A DNA stretch of 64,000 nt. It comes from Ascidia mentula. Lineage: Eukaryota; Chordata; Ascidiacea; Phlebobranchia; Ascidiidae. The stretch covers positions 16,060,501 to 16,124,500 of the forward strand of contig OX387200.1 of assembly GCA_947561715.1 (NCBI GenBank), written 5' to 3'. The translations under genes and the position numbers were made by a program. Shown here in pieces: positions 14,001 to 24,800 of this stretch (positions are counted from its first letter, which is position 1; each line of letters begins with the position of its first letter). The notes under the pieces are model-generated. The model did no database searches and was not told where the DNA came from. It was given only the letters and a program-made list of their open reading frames with translations.

Positions 14001-17000
14001 GGCGGGTCCTCCCGATCTGTTTTTGCGTGCGCAAATCTGTACGAAGGAAAGTATGACAGTAGAATTAAGAAAACCGCGCATTTTGTGTAATCCCCACAAC
14101 TCAGAAGTGATTCACGTTGTTTGTTAGAGGTTTGCACACTTCCATGGTCACGTAAAACTCACCACGCACTGCCCGGAGATGCAGATGTCGTAATGTTCTT
14201 GATAGCATCGCGTTCCATCCATCACAGGCCCGAAGCTCTTGTAGAAGTTATATTCCCTCGCCATGCAGTACAGGTTGCACGGGTCACTATCCACTGCACA
14301 AAAGTTAAACCAGCTGAGTATTTGTGGTATATGACTTTAGTAGTTGTGATTTAAGTTCGCCCGTGTGCTATGAATAGTTTTGTTTGATTATATTTCTTTT
14401 GAGATGTAGTTGTATCCCATTCCGCAAAACGGTGTATGGAGTTTGCTTGTGCCTACGTGACAATGCAATGCAATACAATTCGGTACCAAATATGTCCGTG
14501 CAGCTTCTTGGGCTTCGGCCTGTCACATATAATTGACGTGGCTGCTGTCGGGATATATCGCCCCATGCTATATATGGTGATGGTGTGTGTGGGCATCAGT
14601 GACGCAGTCGGTTTAGGATTACGTACTGGGATTTTGCCGTAAACAATTGCGAAGTTACTGTTTGTTTTGTCAGGGATTTTCGCGTCGTCTGACAGGAGAT
14701 GAAGCACCAGCGCTGAGGACCCCCAAGTTATTGCGCAAATCCAGCAGTCAAATTATCTTCAGAGTTTATAGGTGGGTCACACCGAGTTTGCAGAAAATGT
14801 CAAGTGAACTAACGACGACTATAGCCACCAAAAGTGGAAATCTAGTAAGTTACCGAAGCTGTACTGATAAAACTTATCAGTTCGAAACAGTAGACATGAC
14901 TATTGCTTATAGATGTCAAATTAGTGATGGAATCATATATTGCAGCTAAATTTTGCAAACGCTGGAAGCTTAATTTGCATTACGTAAATTTTCGAAGTCG
15001 ACAGAAGGTATAATGCACACATTTGTCCTCACCGTAATGTGGAAGCCACGTGATTGGTTTTTTGTCGTACGCATCTACCGTGTCGTGCCGCGTACACTGG
15101 TCGGCTCGAAAGTCGTTCGTCACCCCGTCGCAGTCCTATACGATGAAAATATGAAGGAGTTTAAACACTGTGTGAGATGATGATGGAACTTCACTTTTTT
15201 TGTAGAAAAGCCAACAAGGATTCTGTTTCAAATACGGTTGGGAAAATGTACACAGCTGACAATACAACGGATCTGAGAATTTGTGTTCAGTGGCGAGGCG
15301 CATATGGTGCTGCTTTTGGCAACGTATTTTTGATTATCTTTGAGGACTTGAAACTTACGAATCTTGCTAGAAGATTAAAAAATAAAATAAAAAGGGGCTT
15401 GACTCCCTGGCTACGCTAACGTTTGTGCAAAGCCATGTTTAAATAGCCATAATCGGGCTTGGGGCCAGTGGCGCTTTACGCCTCGCCTCCCATCGCAAGA
15501 GGAGAAGACGGATGGTAGGGGAGCAGAATGGTCGATTGTCCTATTTCATGATTGAAGTATGCTGTGTGGATGTAAGCAAACGTATAGTACGTACGCATCT
15601 GCTCGGCTTGGAGCGGTCCCTTGATTTGGAAGAATTTGCAACAGTATCGCGTTAGTAAATATGAGCATATAGTGCCAATGTCAGTATAACGGCAATTGTA
15701 GTTGTTGGGCCTGTCAACTACACGTCATGCTAATGGGGACACACGGCATGCTAATGGGGAGAAGTGGGTACATTGTTACATCGGCATGGTTAAGGATTTT
15801 CTACGAGTCTGAAACTCGTGATACTGTGGTTTGACCACAACATCATGGACGTTATGTTTCCAGGAAGAATGCATCCATGTGATTAAACAACCACGGATTT
15901 TTACCGATCCGTATTGCTCATCCTTCCGTGAAACCAATCTAATACTTGTAATATGTCTATAGTTAAAGTTACAAGTCACTCGCAAGCTTCAAAAGGACCA
16001 AAAGGATATGCAAGGGTTACTTGCGATGTGTTAACCCAACGGTTCAACTCTACTTTGTATAATACGCAAAACTTGTTACAGCAATTCAGTCCTTGATTCA
16101 AAAAAATGATTCACTACATCAATATTACCAATACCAAGAGCTTAGGCGTATCTTGGCAATCTAAACCGAAGCGACACAAAATAACAGCACTTCCAGATTG
16201 TGTATCCTATACACTTCGCGTAACTTGTTTATCGCTCAAATGCAGCGGATTAATGGTGTTTTCGTCCACTTTACACACACTTACGAATCACCGGTGTGGT
16301 TTTAAGTTGCCACACGTATGCACAAATAGGCACGCACTGTTAGTCTCTACGAACAGTTTTCAATAGTTAACCGCACAGGTGTTGACGTGACAGTTTACGT
16401 CACGCGCGGTTAGAAGGAGAAGAGCGATACGACCATCCAATACTTGGTGACATGGACATGGTTTGCGTTTTTTAGGATTTTAAAGTTCAGTGGGGTGCAT
16501 CTGTGCGTTATTTCCGTAGTCCTACGCATTTGCCACTGCACTGTACATTAGAAGCGGAATTGTAGGGAATGAGACTGGTGGTTGTACTTACAATGCTGTT
16601 GCATATCTGGTGTTGCACGTCATCGTCGGCACAATCTCTCAAGACATCTTCCGGTGTTCTGCAAAATGAAGATTACTATAATATTGATGCAACCCAACAA
16701 CAATGCAACAAAGCGACGTCGGTAAAATAAAATAACTGATTGCATGGTGACGAAAATTATCAACCAAGATTAGCTCCTAACATAGAGAAACGGGTACTAT
16801 CATACGGGCGGTCAAACCTTATGCCGCAACGTCGAGTTCTCATGGCCACTCCGCCTCCACAAGACCGAGAACAGAACGACCATTCAGTCCACATGTTCCA
16901 GTCCTGTTGAACAAACTCCTGCGAATTCAGTTGGTCGAAATCTGCCAACACAAACTTACTGCGGTTATTGCGCCGTCTGGCCGCTTTTTATTATATAGCT

Positions 17001-17976
17001 GAGAGCGCTTGAACGGATTATTTCCACGGAACGTACATTCGCGTTACCGCAAAAATGCCTCGGCTTTATCGGATTTTTCGCATCGAGCAAAGAGAGGTTT
17101 TGTTCCAGAACGATTGCTGCATATTTTGGGGGATTTCAATGGGAGAGGGCCGTACGCTGCTACGCATACATTGAGCGTACATTGCAAACCGGACTGCTGG
17201 AAAAACCTGTTCTTGTTGACACTGAAGTAATTTTTATATTAGTATATACTCCCAAATTCGTTGTGCGTTACTAAAATGAAAAATCTATGTCATACACATG
17301 AACAAATCTAAGAGTGAGTGGGACGAGAACAATTAATCTGTGCGCATGTCTTTGATATTGACATTTACCAAACTCATAGTATGTCATTGCCTATTTGCTT
17401 AGCTCTGTCTCAATAGAAACACCCATAGAGGTAAACCCTCACGACGAAAGTATTCTGCTATATTTATTTGACGAAAATGTTTTTTTTTTATCCCAACGTA
17501 CCGACTGGCTCGATGTATGCGATGGGCTGAATTCGTACAGGTTGGTAAGCATCGTTCGGATGCTGCTTCGAGACTTCCTCGCTTCTTCGTCTCGTCTCAA
17601 CGCGGTCAAGCGGGGGATGAAAAACGTCGTTCCGCGGTCGGTCAAATTCCTGCGCCTACAATAAAATCAGTATGTTTTTAATAATTTAGAGAAAACAGGT
17701 GTTGCAGTAACCCGAAAACTGGATTTAACAAAACAATGCATCAGATAGAAAGAAAATTTTTATTTTGAGGTAGAGTGATATCTCTACACTTATAATTCGA
17801 TATTACCCGCTGCCATTAAATCCTAAGGTATATTTTGCTACTTTCGTCTCGCCAATTCTACTAGCAAATACTACGAAAAGCGCCAGTTTCAACTATAAAT
17901 GCACATTGCAACATACCTGGCATAGACACAGCAGAGCGCACAGCAGCACGAAATTGCCACACAATTTAACAATCAT
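8060..17976 (-). CDS. ADAMTSL5: ADAMTSL5-like secreted matrix protein (TSP1, Cys-rich, spacer, NTR), complete, 13 exons, 622 aa
   Basis: ADAMTS-like proteins lack the protease and bind microfibrils in the extracellular matrix; ADAMTSL5 uniquely joins TSP1, Cys-rich/spacer and an NTR domain (family knowledge). Exons: 17917-17976, 17502-17655, 16782-16941, 16592-16658, 15033-15135, 14163-14293, 12122-12242, 11897-11980, 10819-10988, 10263-10377, 9606-9775, 9216-9300, 8060-8508; all phases agree. Domains: signal peptide about 1-21 ([11 protein letters not shown]); TSP1 about 88-146 ([17 protein letters not shown]); Cys-rich about 150-265 ([19 protein letters not shown]); spacer about 265-375 ([27 protein letters not shown]); Thr-rich linker about 390-440; NTR about 450-595 ([28 protein letters not shown]). 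The tail is basic. Exon 3 ends at a weak donor (T|GTTAGG) chosen because only it fits the phase. Introns are long for the window. Confidence 0.92.
9625..9735 (-). repeat. Thr-coding trinucleotide-rich tract in the ADAMTSL5-like linker exon
   Basis: Inside exon 11, on the minus strand, a run of mixed ACN codons encodes a near-pure threonine tract ending [11 protein letters not shown]. It separates spacer and NTR domains and is a likely O-glycosylated mucin-like hinge. Synonymous codon mixing argues against a pure microsatellite. Opposite-strand Val/Gly-rich frames here are shadows. Confidence 0.75.
12243..14162. other. Large intron of the ADAMTSL5-like gene
   Basis: This 1.9 kb interval lies between the exons at 14163-14293 and 12122-12242. 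Open frames on both strands here show no domain and no consistent splice context. I see nothing else in it. Confidence 0.5.
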
Positions 17977-19094
17977 TTTCTTTGAACCTAAATCGGCCTA
18001 CTATCTGCAAAAAAATACGTAACGTGAAGGTCAAAACCTCAATTTTGTTTCTGCTTACGTGGTCAAGCGAACCGCAAACACCGACGTTCAATAATTCTTA
18101 CTCGCACGCGTTTGACTCCCTCGACACACGACTAGGCGGTGTTTGCCTTTGCGTAGGAATGTTTATTGCCTTTCTTCGCGTAGTTTGCTTTTCACGTTGT
18201 AAGTTGAATGCTTTGACGTGAAGTTTTCTGATTCACGTGAAGACTGCTCGCCCACCCTGTAGAGGTATTTTAACCCTATCCAACTATCTCCTGAAACGCA
18301 CAACCGTCGCTCAACACCACCGGTTTATGACGTTTGCAGAAGATTTGACCAGATTACTCCACTTACTTTACTGCTTTGGGTGGTTTTAAGGCTAATACGA
18401 CATGACCTAGTACGACAAGGCTGGATTTGTGCAACAAGCAACAAGGGTGGCTGTTGAACACTTCAAGTCAACTTTCCTGTTTAAGCAACGCGACTAAGAC
18501 AAATATTCTGGAATTCATCGTATAATCCCAGCTGTCTGCGAAGTGACTCCTTCCGCCACGGCTCCGCCTCAAGTGCTGTCATTTGCGCGAAGTCACCCAG
18601 CAGGAGTTGGAGTGACGTAACAACGGCTATTACATGCTTCAGTGGCACTTGAGGGCGTGCACACAGACCGAGCTAGCAGCGTAAACAAACTCTTATCAAA
18701 GGCACGGTTCCCTTTGAGAGGCCACGCTCGCTATTGAAAGCTGCCGCCGGATGTAAGGAAGACGACTGCGCGAGGATTGGGCCTTTATCTCAGAAAAAGT
18801 TCTCTTCATTCTCACGAGGAAGAAAAGGAAAATAGGATGCCTGATTGAGCTATTCCTTAGCTTCGCTTCACAGAACGGTTAATTCGCAGTGGAGTAAATG
18901 TACACGTTCCGATAGCGGTAAATCACTCTGATATTGCATTGCACTTGTCACCCGAGACGAAATCTCATAAATTCCCTTAATATGCAGCAAATAAAGCCTT
19001 ACACAAGTATATCTTTGTAAAGGTTGTGGCTATTTTCGCTGGAAGAAGGTGTGCGTCGTGGACTTAAAGGGCGAAAGCTATTCAAATATTTACC

Positions 19095-19458
19095 TTGTGT
19101 TGATCCGGTCGGCGCTCGCGAACGCAGCAATACCGAGAAGAGACCGCGTCGCAACGACGGGTATACGCAAGGCCAATAAACCTCTAAAGAGCCACCCGAC
19201 CTTGGTAGCTTGCCGCGCGTCTAATGGGTTTGCGTTTACGATTCGGTTCCGCGGACTAGCGCTTGCGCGGGCTGCGGTTAAAGCGCTGATGTAAAGAGAG
19301 CAATGACACATCAACATATAAAGGGCACTGATAAGAAAGGCTAGCATTCCAACAACAAACAACAATTCCGCACCACAACTCAAAGGGAACTCGTTTGAAG
19401 TCAATAGAATCCGAGCAAGACGGGAGTGCAATACCATTAGTGGCGTCGACCAATACAA
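19095..19458 (-). CDS. Unassigned open frame with one hydrophobic segment and a splice-donor-like end
   Basis: Reading from ATG at 19458, about 121 codons stay open to a good donor (ACAAG|GTAAAT) at about 19094. A hydrophobic stretch (LLFVVGMLAFLISALYMLM) at about residues 33-51 could be a single membrane span, followed by a basic, Ala-rich segment. I could not find a phase-compatible acceptor with a convincing next exon at lower coordinates, and no family is recognised. It may be a first exon, or chance. Confidence 0.2.
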
Positions 19459-20401
19459 GTGGTTTGGTGTTATATAACTCGTCTAAAATTACTGGCAGTC
19501 AGCAACTTTGAAGGCGTATTGAATTTGAAGAGGACCGGGTCCGCCCACATTTCACAGCGTGAGAAAGGCGCTGGTCTTGGTCTTCGAATCCAATCTAGAT
19601 AAAATCAATCTAGATTTATTGTAACTCTTTGTTTCAGAAGGTCGTTAAAGCAGCAAGCTTAATCTCCTTTGGCTGTTTGTAATTATTTAAAAAAAAATCT
19701 GATATCACCGGGATTTTGGACGTGCAGACACGTTGCCCGCTACAATATCGGATTAGCGATGAAGTTCAGTACACTTTGGAAAAAAATTACGTAATTCCAC
19801 CTGTGTTACTTTCTCGTTGCGCAAGTATAGATAACATCTTACCCCAAATAAACTTTGCGTATTTGGGCTGGCATCGATCATTGAAACGCCGCAATCCGCA
19901 AACTGGTATGCACCGGTTCTAATCATTTTCAAAGCAAGGAGAAAAGAAGAAAACGAACTAGTTGGTTTTGAAAAATGGGTTTAAATCTGGTACTGCGCTT
20001 GCATGGATACACAAACTTACCAACCGTCTCCAGTAAAACCGACGAAAAAAAACGGTACAAGCAGCTGATTAAAAACACAAACATTTTAAAGGAGAATTGC
20101 CTGAATCAAAGCAGAGACATGTTTACTCAGCTTCTGAACTTGACAGCTTGTAATCTAAACGACGAATTCCCGCAACTGAGGCATCGGCAAGCGAGCACTC
20201 GCCACTCTCTCAATGCCTGGGAGAGGCTTTTGAGGCCAGCGAGTCAAGTGGGCTTCGATTGCTTGACTTTTCGCGGCAACTATTATAATTGGCGCTTGTC
20301 AAACGTCGTGTATGAAGGCATAACGTTATCCACGGCGCAAGACCAATAAATGACTGATATTATGCCAAGTTTGCACAACGTTCTGTCACAGTTTTCTCAA
20401 T

Positions 20402-20839
20402 CAGAATGTTATCGCAACCAAACCTCAAAGCACTGAGATATACGCGCATTCCTATCTTGGGACACAGGTCATTGCTCAATCCAAAAGCACACGCCTCGGT
20501 GCATTGAACAAATCGGCGCCTTCCATTCACCAAGCGGTCACCTTTTACATGGGGGCCACTCACATCCGCTGTGTACGCTTTCTCCCCAATGCGACGATAG
20601 CCTGGATGAATAACCGTGGAAGCTTGCAAATCCCCTTGTATGGCGGTGTTTACCTGCTTTACTCACCGACCCTGTTTGCCGGCGAGGGGTTTGTTCGCAC
20701 CGATAACATCTCAATCTACAAGCGAAGCATGCTTGACGACGACCTTGTCTCACCTTTAACGCAGCGAGGTGGATTTTCTGGACGATTAGGCTTGCATGCG
20801 ACCACCCCCTGTCCCTCCCTGGGGAGGGGCGACCATTGA
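20402..20839 (+). CDS. Unassigned 146-codon open frame with a TNF-ligand-like motif
   Basis: An open frame follows an acceptor-like TTTCTCAATCAG ending at about 20402. It contains APSIHQ, then IAWMNNRGSLQIPLYGGVYL continuing LYSPTLFAGEG, and ISIYKRS. The W-N, L-x-I-P and G-x-Y-x-x-YS-x-x-x-F spacing recalls the central strands of the TNF homology domain. The usual distance between the Trp and the L-x-V-P motif is much too short here, and no C-terminal GD-x-L and YFG strands were found downstream. It could be a partial or degenerate TNF-superfamily exon, or coincidence. The opposite strand is also open over 20360-20629. Confidence 0.25.
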   Translation, partial: QNVIATKPQSTEIYAHSYLGTQVIAQSKSTRLGALNKSAPSIHQAVTFYMGATHIRCVRFLPNATIAWMNNRGSLQIPLYGGVYLLYSPTLFAGEGFVRTDNISIYKRSMLDDDLVSPLTQRGGFSGRLGLHATTPCPSLGRGDH

Positions 20840-21067
20840 ACGATACAGTGGTTTATTCAGTTAACATCCTGTTGCAACTTGCTTCACGCAAAGTAGCACA
20901 AATGCCCATGAGAGGATAAGAAACACGTTAGATGTTTTCTTGTTGGATAAACTCGAGGGCGAGGTTACCTTGAAACTTCGCGTGTGTAAAGTAACCGCTA
21001 ATCAATGGTGAAAGTTATATTTTTAGGCCCAAACAACAAAGCTAACTGCTCGGTCCTCGCGATCTCG

Positions 21068-21896
21068 TCACGCAAATAACTTGGCTGCGACCCGAACCGA
21101 GCAAAAGTAAAAAAAATATCTGGGAAACTCGTCGAACTGGTGGTGACCTTCGAAGAAGATATCCGTTATCTTTTGATCCAGGTCCAGCTCGCCCGCTAAG
21201 ATGCCAAAAACACGTTTTCAACCTCGATTTGGATCAGCTGAAGCGATCGGGGTGGTGTACAGGTTCTCAGGCCGCCTCTGTAGATACTTCATTCAACAAC
21301 TCTATTTATCGGGTTATATCCGATCGCGATCAGTGTTTTTTGCACGTCAAAAAACTTGGATTTGCGTCAAAGTCCCTCATCCTTGCACGGAATAATGTTT
21401 TTCAAACGACTCGCGATGCTATCTATACCCTTTCGCTTCAGTATCCAGAAAAGGATTTTAGGGAAGTTTGTCCTAATTCAGCTAGGTCCGTCTTTCCTAA
21501 TACGCACAAGCTGTTGTTAAACCAGGAAAACGATGCAAGCTAATGAATTTGAACAAAAAGTAGTTTGGTTCATGTGGGAATAAACAGCGTTTTCAGCAAA
21601 CCACGACCACCGCGAATGTTCAAACCAAAAGCAACGTAGCAATGACAGAGGTCAAGTGGTCGGGCCCACAGCGCCTCGAACCCCATTCCCTGTTGTAAAT
21701 TACCTCGGCTATGCGGTTTCAAGCCATTCGAGCAAGGAGGTCGCGGCCTTTGCATAGCAAACCGTTGTATCGCAAGTGCGTGTTTGTATTGCCCTTTGTA
21801 TTGATCACGTAATTGCTGGGTTATTTTTGTAATTAGGTGATCCAATAAACGACCGTATCTCTCCAACTGAATTGCTAGTTCGACTGCCTCATGCAA
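21068..21896 (-). CDS. Possible small two-exon gene of unknown function, 106 aa
   Basis: From ATG at 21896 a helical, charged frame (AVELAIQLERYGRLLDHLI and on) runs 64 codons to a good donor (CGAG|GTAATT) at 21704. The first phase-compatible acceptor (GCATCTTAG) opens an exon at 21195-21068 reading GELDLDQKITDIFFEGHHQF and ending in TGA. Phase agrees at the single junction. The amphipathic first half looks coding in character, but no family is recognised. The plus strand is also open over about 21046-21543, so this call is weak. Confidence 0.28.
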
Positions 21897-24800
21897 TTGA
21901 GCATCTCATAACGTCAAGATGATTAAACTTAGGCTCCTTCGTTCTACGCAGATGTAAATGGCATTGACGCTGTTTCCACAAGTAAGACATGACGAGGCGC
22001 TGATGTGGCCATAGCTGTGCTGCCGTTTCTGGAACGACTCACGAGGAAGACGTATGAGAGAGTCTGATGTGGCCAAGAAATTAAAACCGGCTGCAGAGGA
22101 ACGTCACGTGCGATTTGCGCGAATGTAAAAATTGAAAAAGTTAAAAATACCGTATCGCACCGAACACTTGCAAATTCCCCAATCTGTTTATTTACTGATG
22201 CAAACTACGCCCTAAGGGTGAAGTGCAACACTCGCGAGTCGGCCCGTGTACTGAAAGGCGTGAAAATTTTAACATCTTTACCACTTAACAACATTCGATT
22301 CAACGAGACAAGTAAATTTCAGCAAAACTTGTTTTTCGGCCTTTGACATAACGCACGAAAACCACAACAAAATGACGGTTATTTCAATACACAGAAACGA
22401 GATCATTTATGAGCGATAAGTTATCCGGCAAATCATTTTGCGGTCATCGACACGGCATTACTCAGACGTTAATTGGCTTTTTTGCAACGCCAACCATTGC
22501 AATACCCGGACGCACTTACGACAGTGAATCGTTGTCAGTTGGTGATGATAAGATTGCTTTTAAGCTAAACAGAAGCTAATCGTATGTTATACCACTAGCA
22601 TCTGATAAAGTATGCAGGGTTAGAGTAAAAGTCAACACTTAGCACAACCCGAGTTTGCTCTCGTAAAACTTCAACGGCACGTACGCATAAAGCAAATGTT
22701 TAAACTTACCGCTGCCGGATGAACAAGATAAGAAAAGGCCACAAGTTCAAAGGGTCAATATGAAAAGCAGTTGAAAAACAACTGCTTTACTTCCCATCAA
22801 AGTGTCTTGTTGAAACTAAAGCGATAGTTTACAAGAAACGAAAAATATATTTCATAATCGAAAATGTATTTTTAAATCTGAATTGATCAAGAATCTAGAT
22901 GGAAAGATCGTATTAAGTGATGATACATTTTATATGATGATACATTTTAGGTTGAAACAGTGGCCCTATGCGCAGCTCACTGTACTATATTTTGACTATA
23001 TTGTTTATGATGAAGAATCTTTGACCACTTCATGATCGCGGCATAAATTTGCAAACGAGGGTTCGCAAATTCAGAGGGTTTATAAAGGTTGCATAAAAGC
23101 TGTGATGAAGAAAACAAAATCTGCGACCCTCCTCCTCACGTGAACGGATTAAGGAATCGCGAACTACAAACTGGTAAAGCGTTAAAAGATGAGGAAAGCT
23201 CAGCCTGCTGCGATTAGGTCGGCATAAATAAACAACGGGTATTTGGATTCCTCTTGGGCCCCGTTGCCACACAGCAAGGTTGAATTTTGTGTGTGATCTG
23301 TGCGCCTGTGGGAATGACTTATGACAAGTTGGAGGTAAACTGACACTTTGAGCTCCCTCTAAGATTGCAAACACCATCTATCGTCCTTCGGGACGCATTT
23401 ACATGAGCTGCGGGCAACGAGAACTAGGCAAACAAAAACTTCGTTCTCCCAGATAGCTTTGCGCCAGAAAGCTAATTTGGACCACAAGAAAACACACGAC
23501 TCTTATGTTTAAACTCGAGTGACAGAAAAAGTCTTTCTGATGAATTTCCGCCTGTGACTTGCAGTCAAAGATTTTTGAAACATAACTTTTAGAAAACTAT
23601 ATTTTGCTTCACGAGAAACAATGTTCTCGGACTTCGTGCCCGCTCTTAAACACCAGAAGAAAAGTGACGAACAATTAACCACTTTTACGCCTTTAAACGT
23701 CGTGTTATGTTGCTGCATGACGACAATAAAAAAGGTCATAAATCCTGGAATTAATCTCAAAACATTTCTTATGCACGAAAGACATCATTTACCGGTTATT
23801 AATCGGAAGACTGCACCTGGGCTTGCGTCCAATGGCACGCGGTCCACACAAAGGGTGTTTTCACACCGCGGGTAGTTCGAGACAGCAAAATATGCCGGCA
23901 ATTCGAAGACAGGTAGACCGGTGCGGCCACCGTAAACACAGGTTGGAACCTCAGTTTATATTGGCGGAAGCGGTGCCACTCTTCGCACAGCAAGATACCT
24001 TGACAGACGGTTTCCCCTCGCCTGTGAGACGAAACCTCCTGTGCACTTGGCTGTATCGTCATATAATGAACGACACACTCCCTGTAATTGCGCAGCCAGT
24101 AGTTTGTACAAGAATATGCGCAGTAACCGCAGTCAGCTGTTGCGCTGACAGAGAGCGCCAAGTTGTGCTTGGCATTTCATTCGCAGTCGCATTGCTGCAT
24201 GCAACGTTAATACCCTTGTCTATCATCGCCGCTACGCTTATTAATAATATAAATGAGTTTCGTAGAGCATTACTTGGTAATCACAAGGGGCACAAGTAGC
24301 GCACGTAGAAATCAGAAATAGATATTGCGAAACAGAATATGCCGCAGCGGAAATAAGCGATATCCGTAAGGAAACCGCTGAAACCTGTACAACAGAAATT
24401 CCTCGTAACATTTCAACCTAACCTGTCTTTTGAGCTAATTAATCCCGCGCCGTCTGGGACGGTAATCGCATTAGGTCGACTTACATTCTTTGTTTTAAGT
24501 AAACGACATTCCATCAAGTTGCGAGTAAAGCTTTGCGAACTACAGAACTAAAATTATGTTGCTTAGCAAAAAATTAATGCCACAAATAAGAATATCGTTT
24601 ATACTGCGATATGGCAACAAAAACACATCGGGAATCTTACAACTTTTAGCAGATGCGCAGCAAAACAAAACCTCGTTCAAAGTCTCCATTCAAACAGCAA
24701 TACGCACAAAAGACGCTGTGGATGAACCAAACTCTCTTTTCTGGTCACAAAATCAACAAAACCAAACCGTTTTGAATGCTTCAAGTATCACTGCATCAAA

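Noticed and set aside
17439..17645. Minus-strand frame starting TDRGTTFF
   Set aside because: It is the wrong frame of ADAMTSL5 exon 2; the frame [11 protein letters not shown] joins in phase to both the signal-peptide exon and the TSP1 exon.
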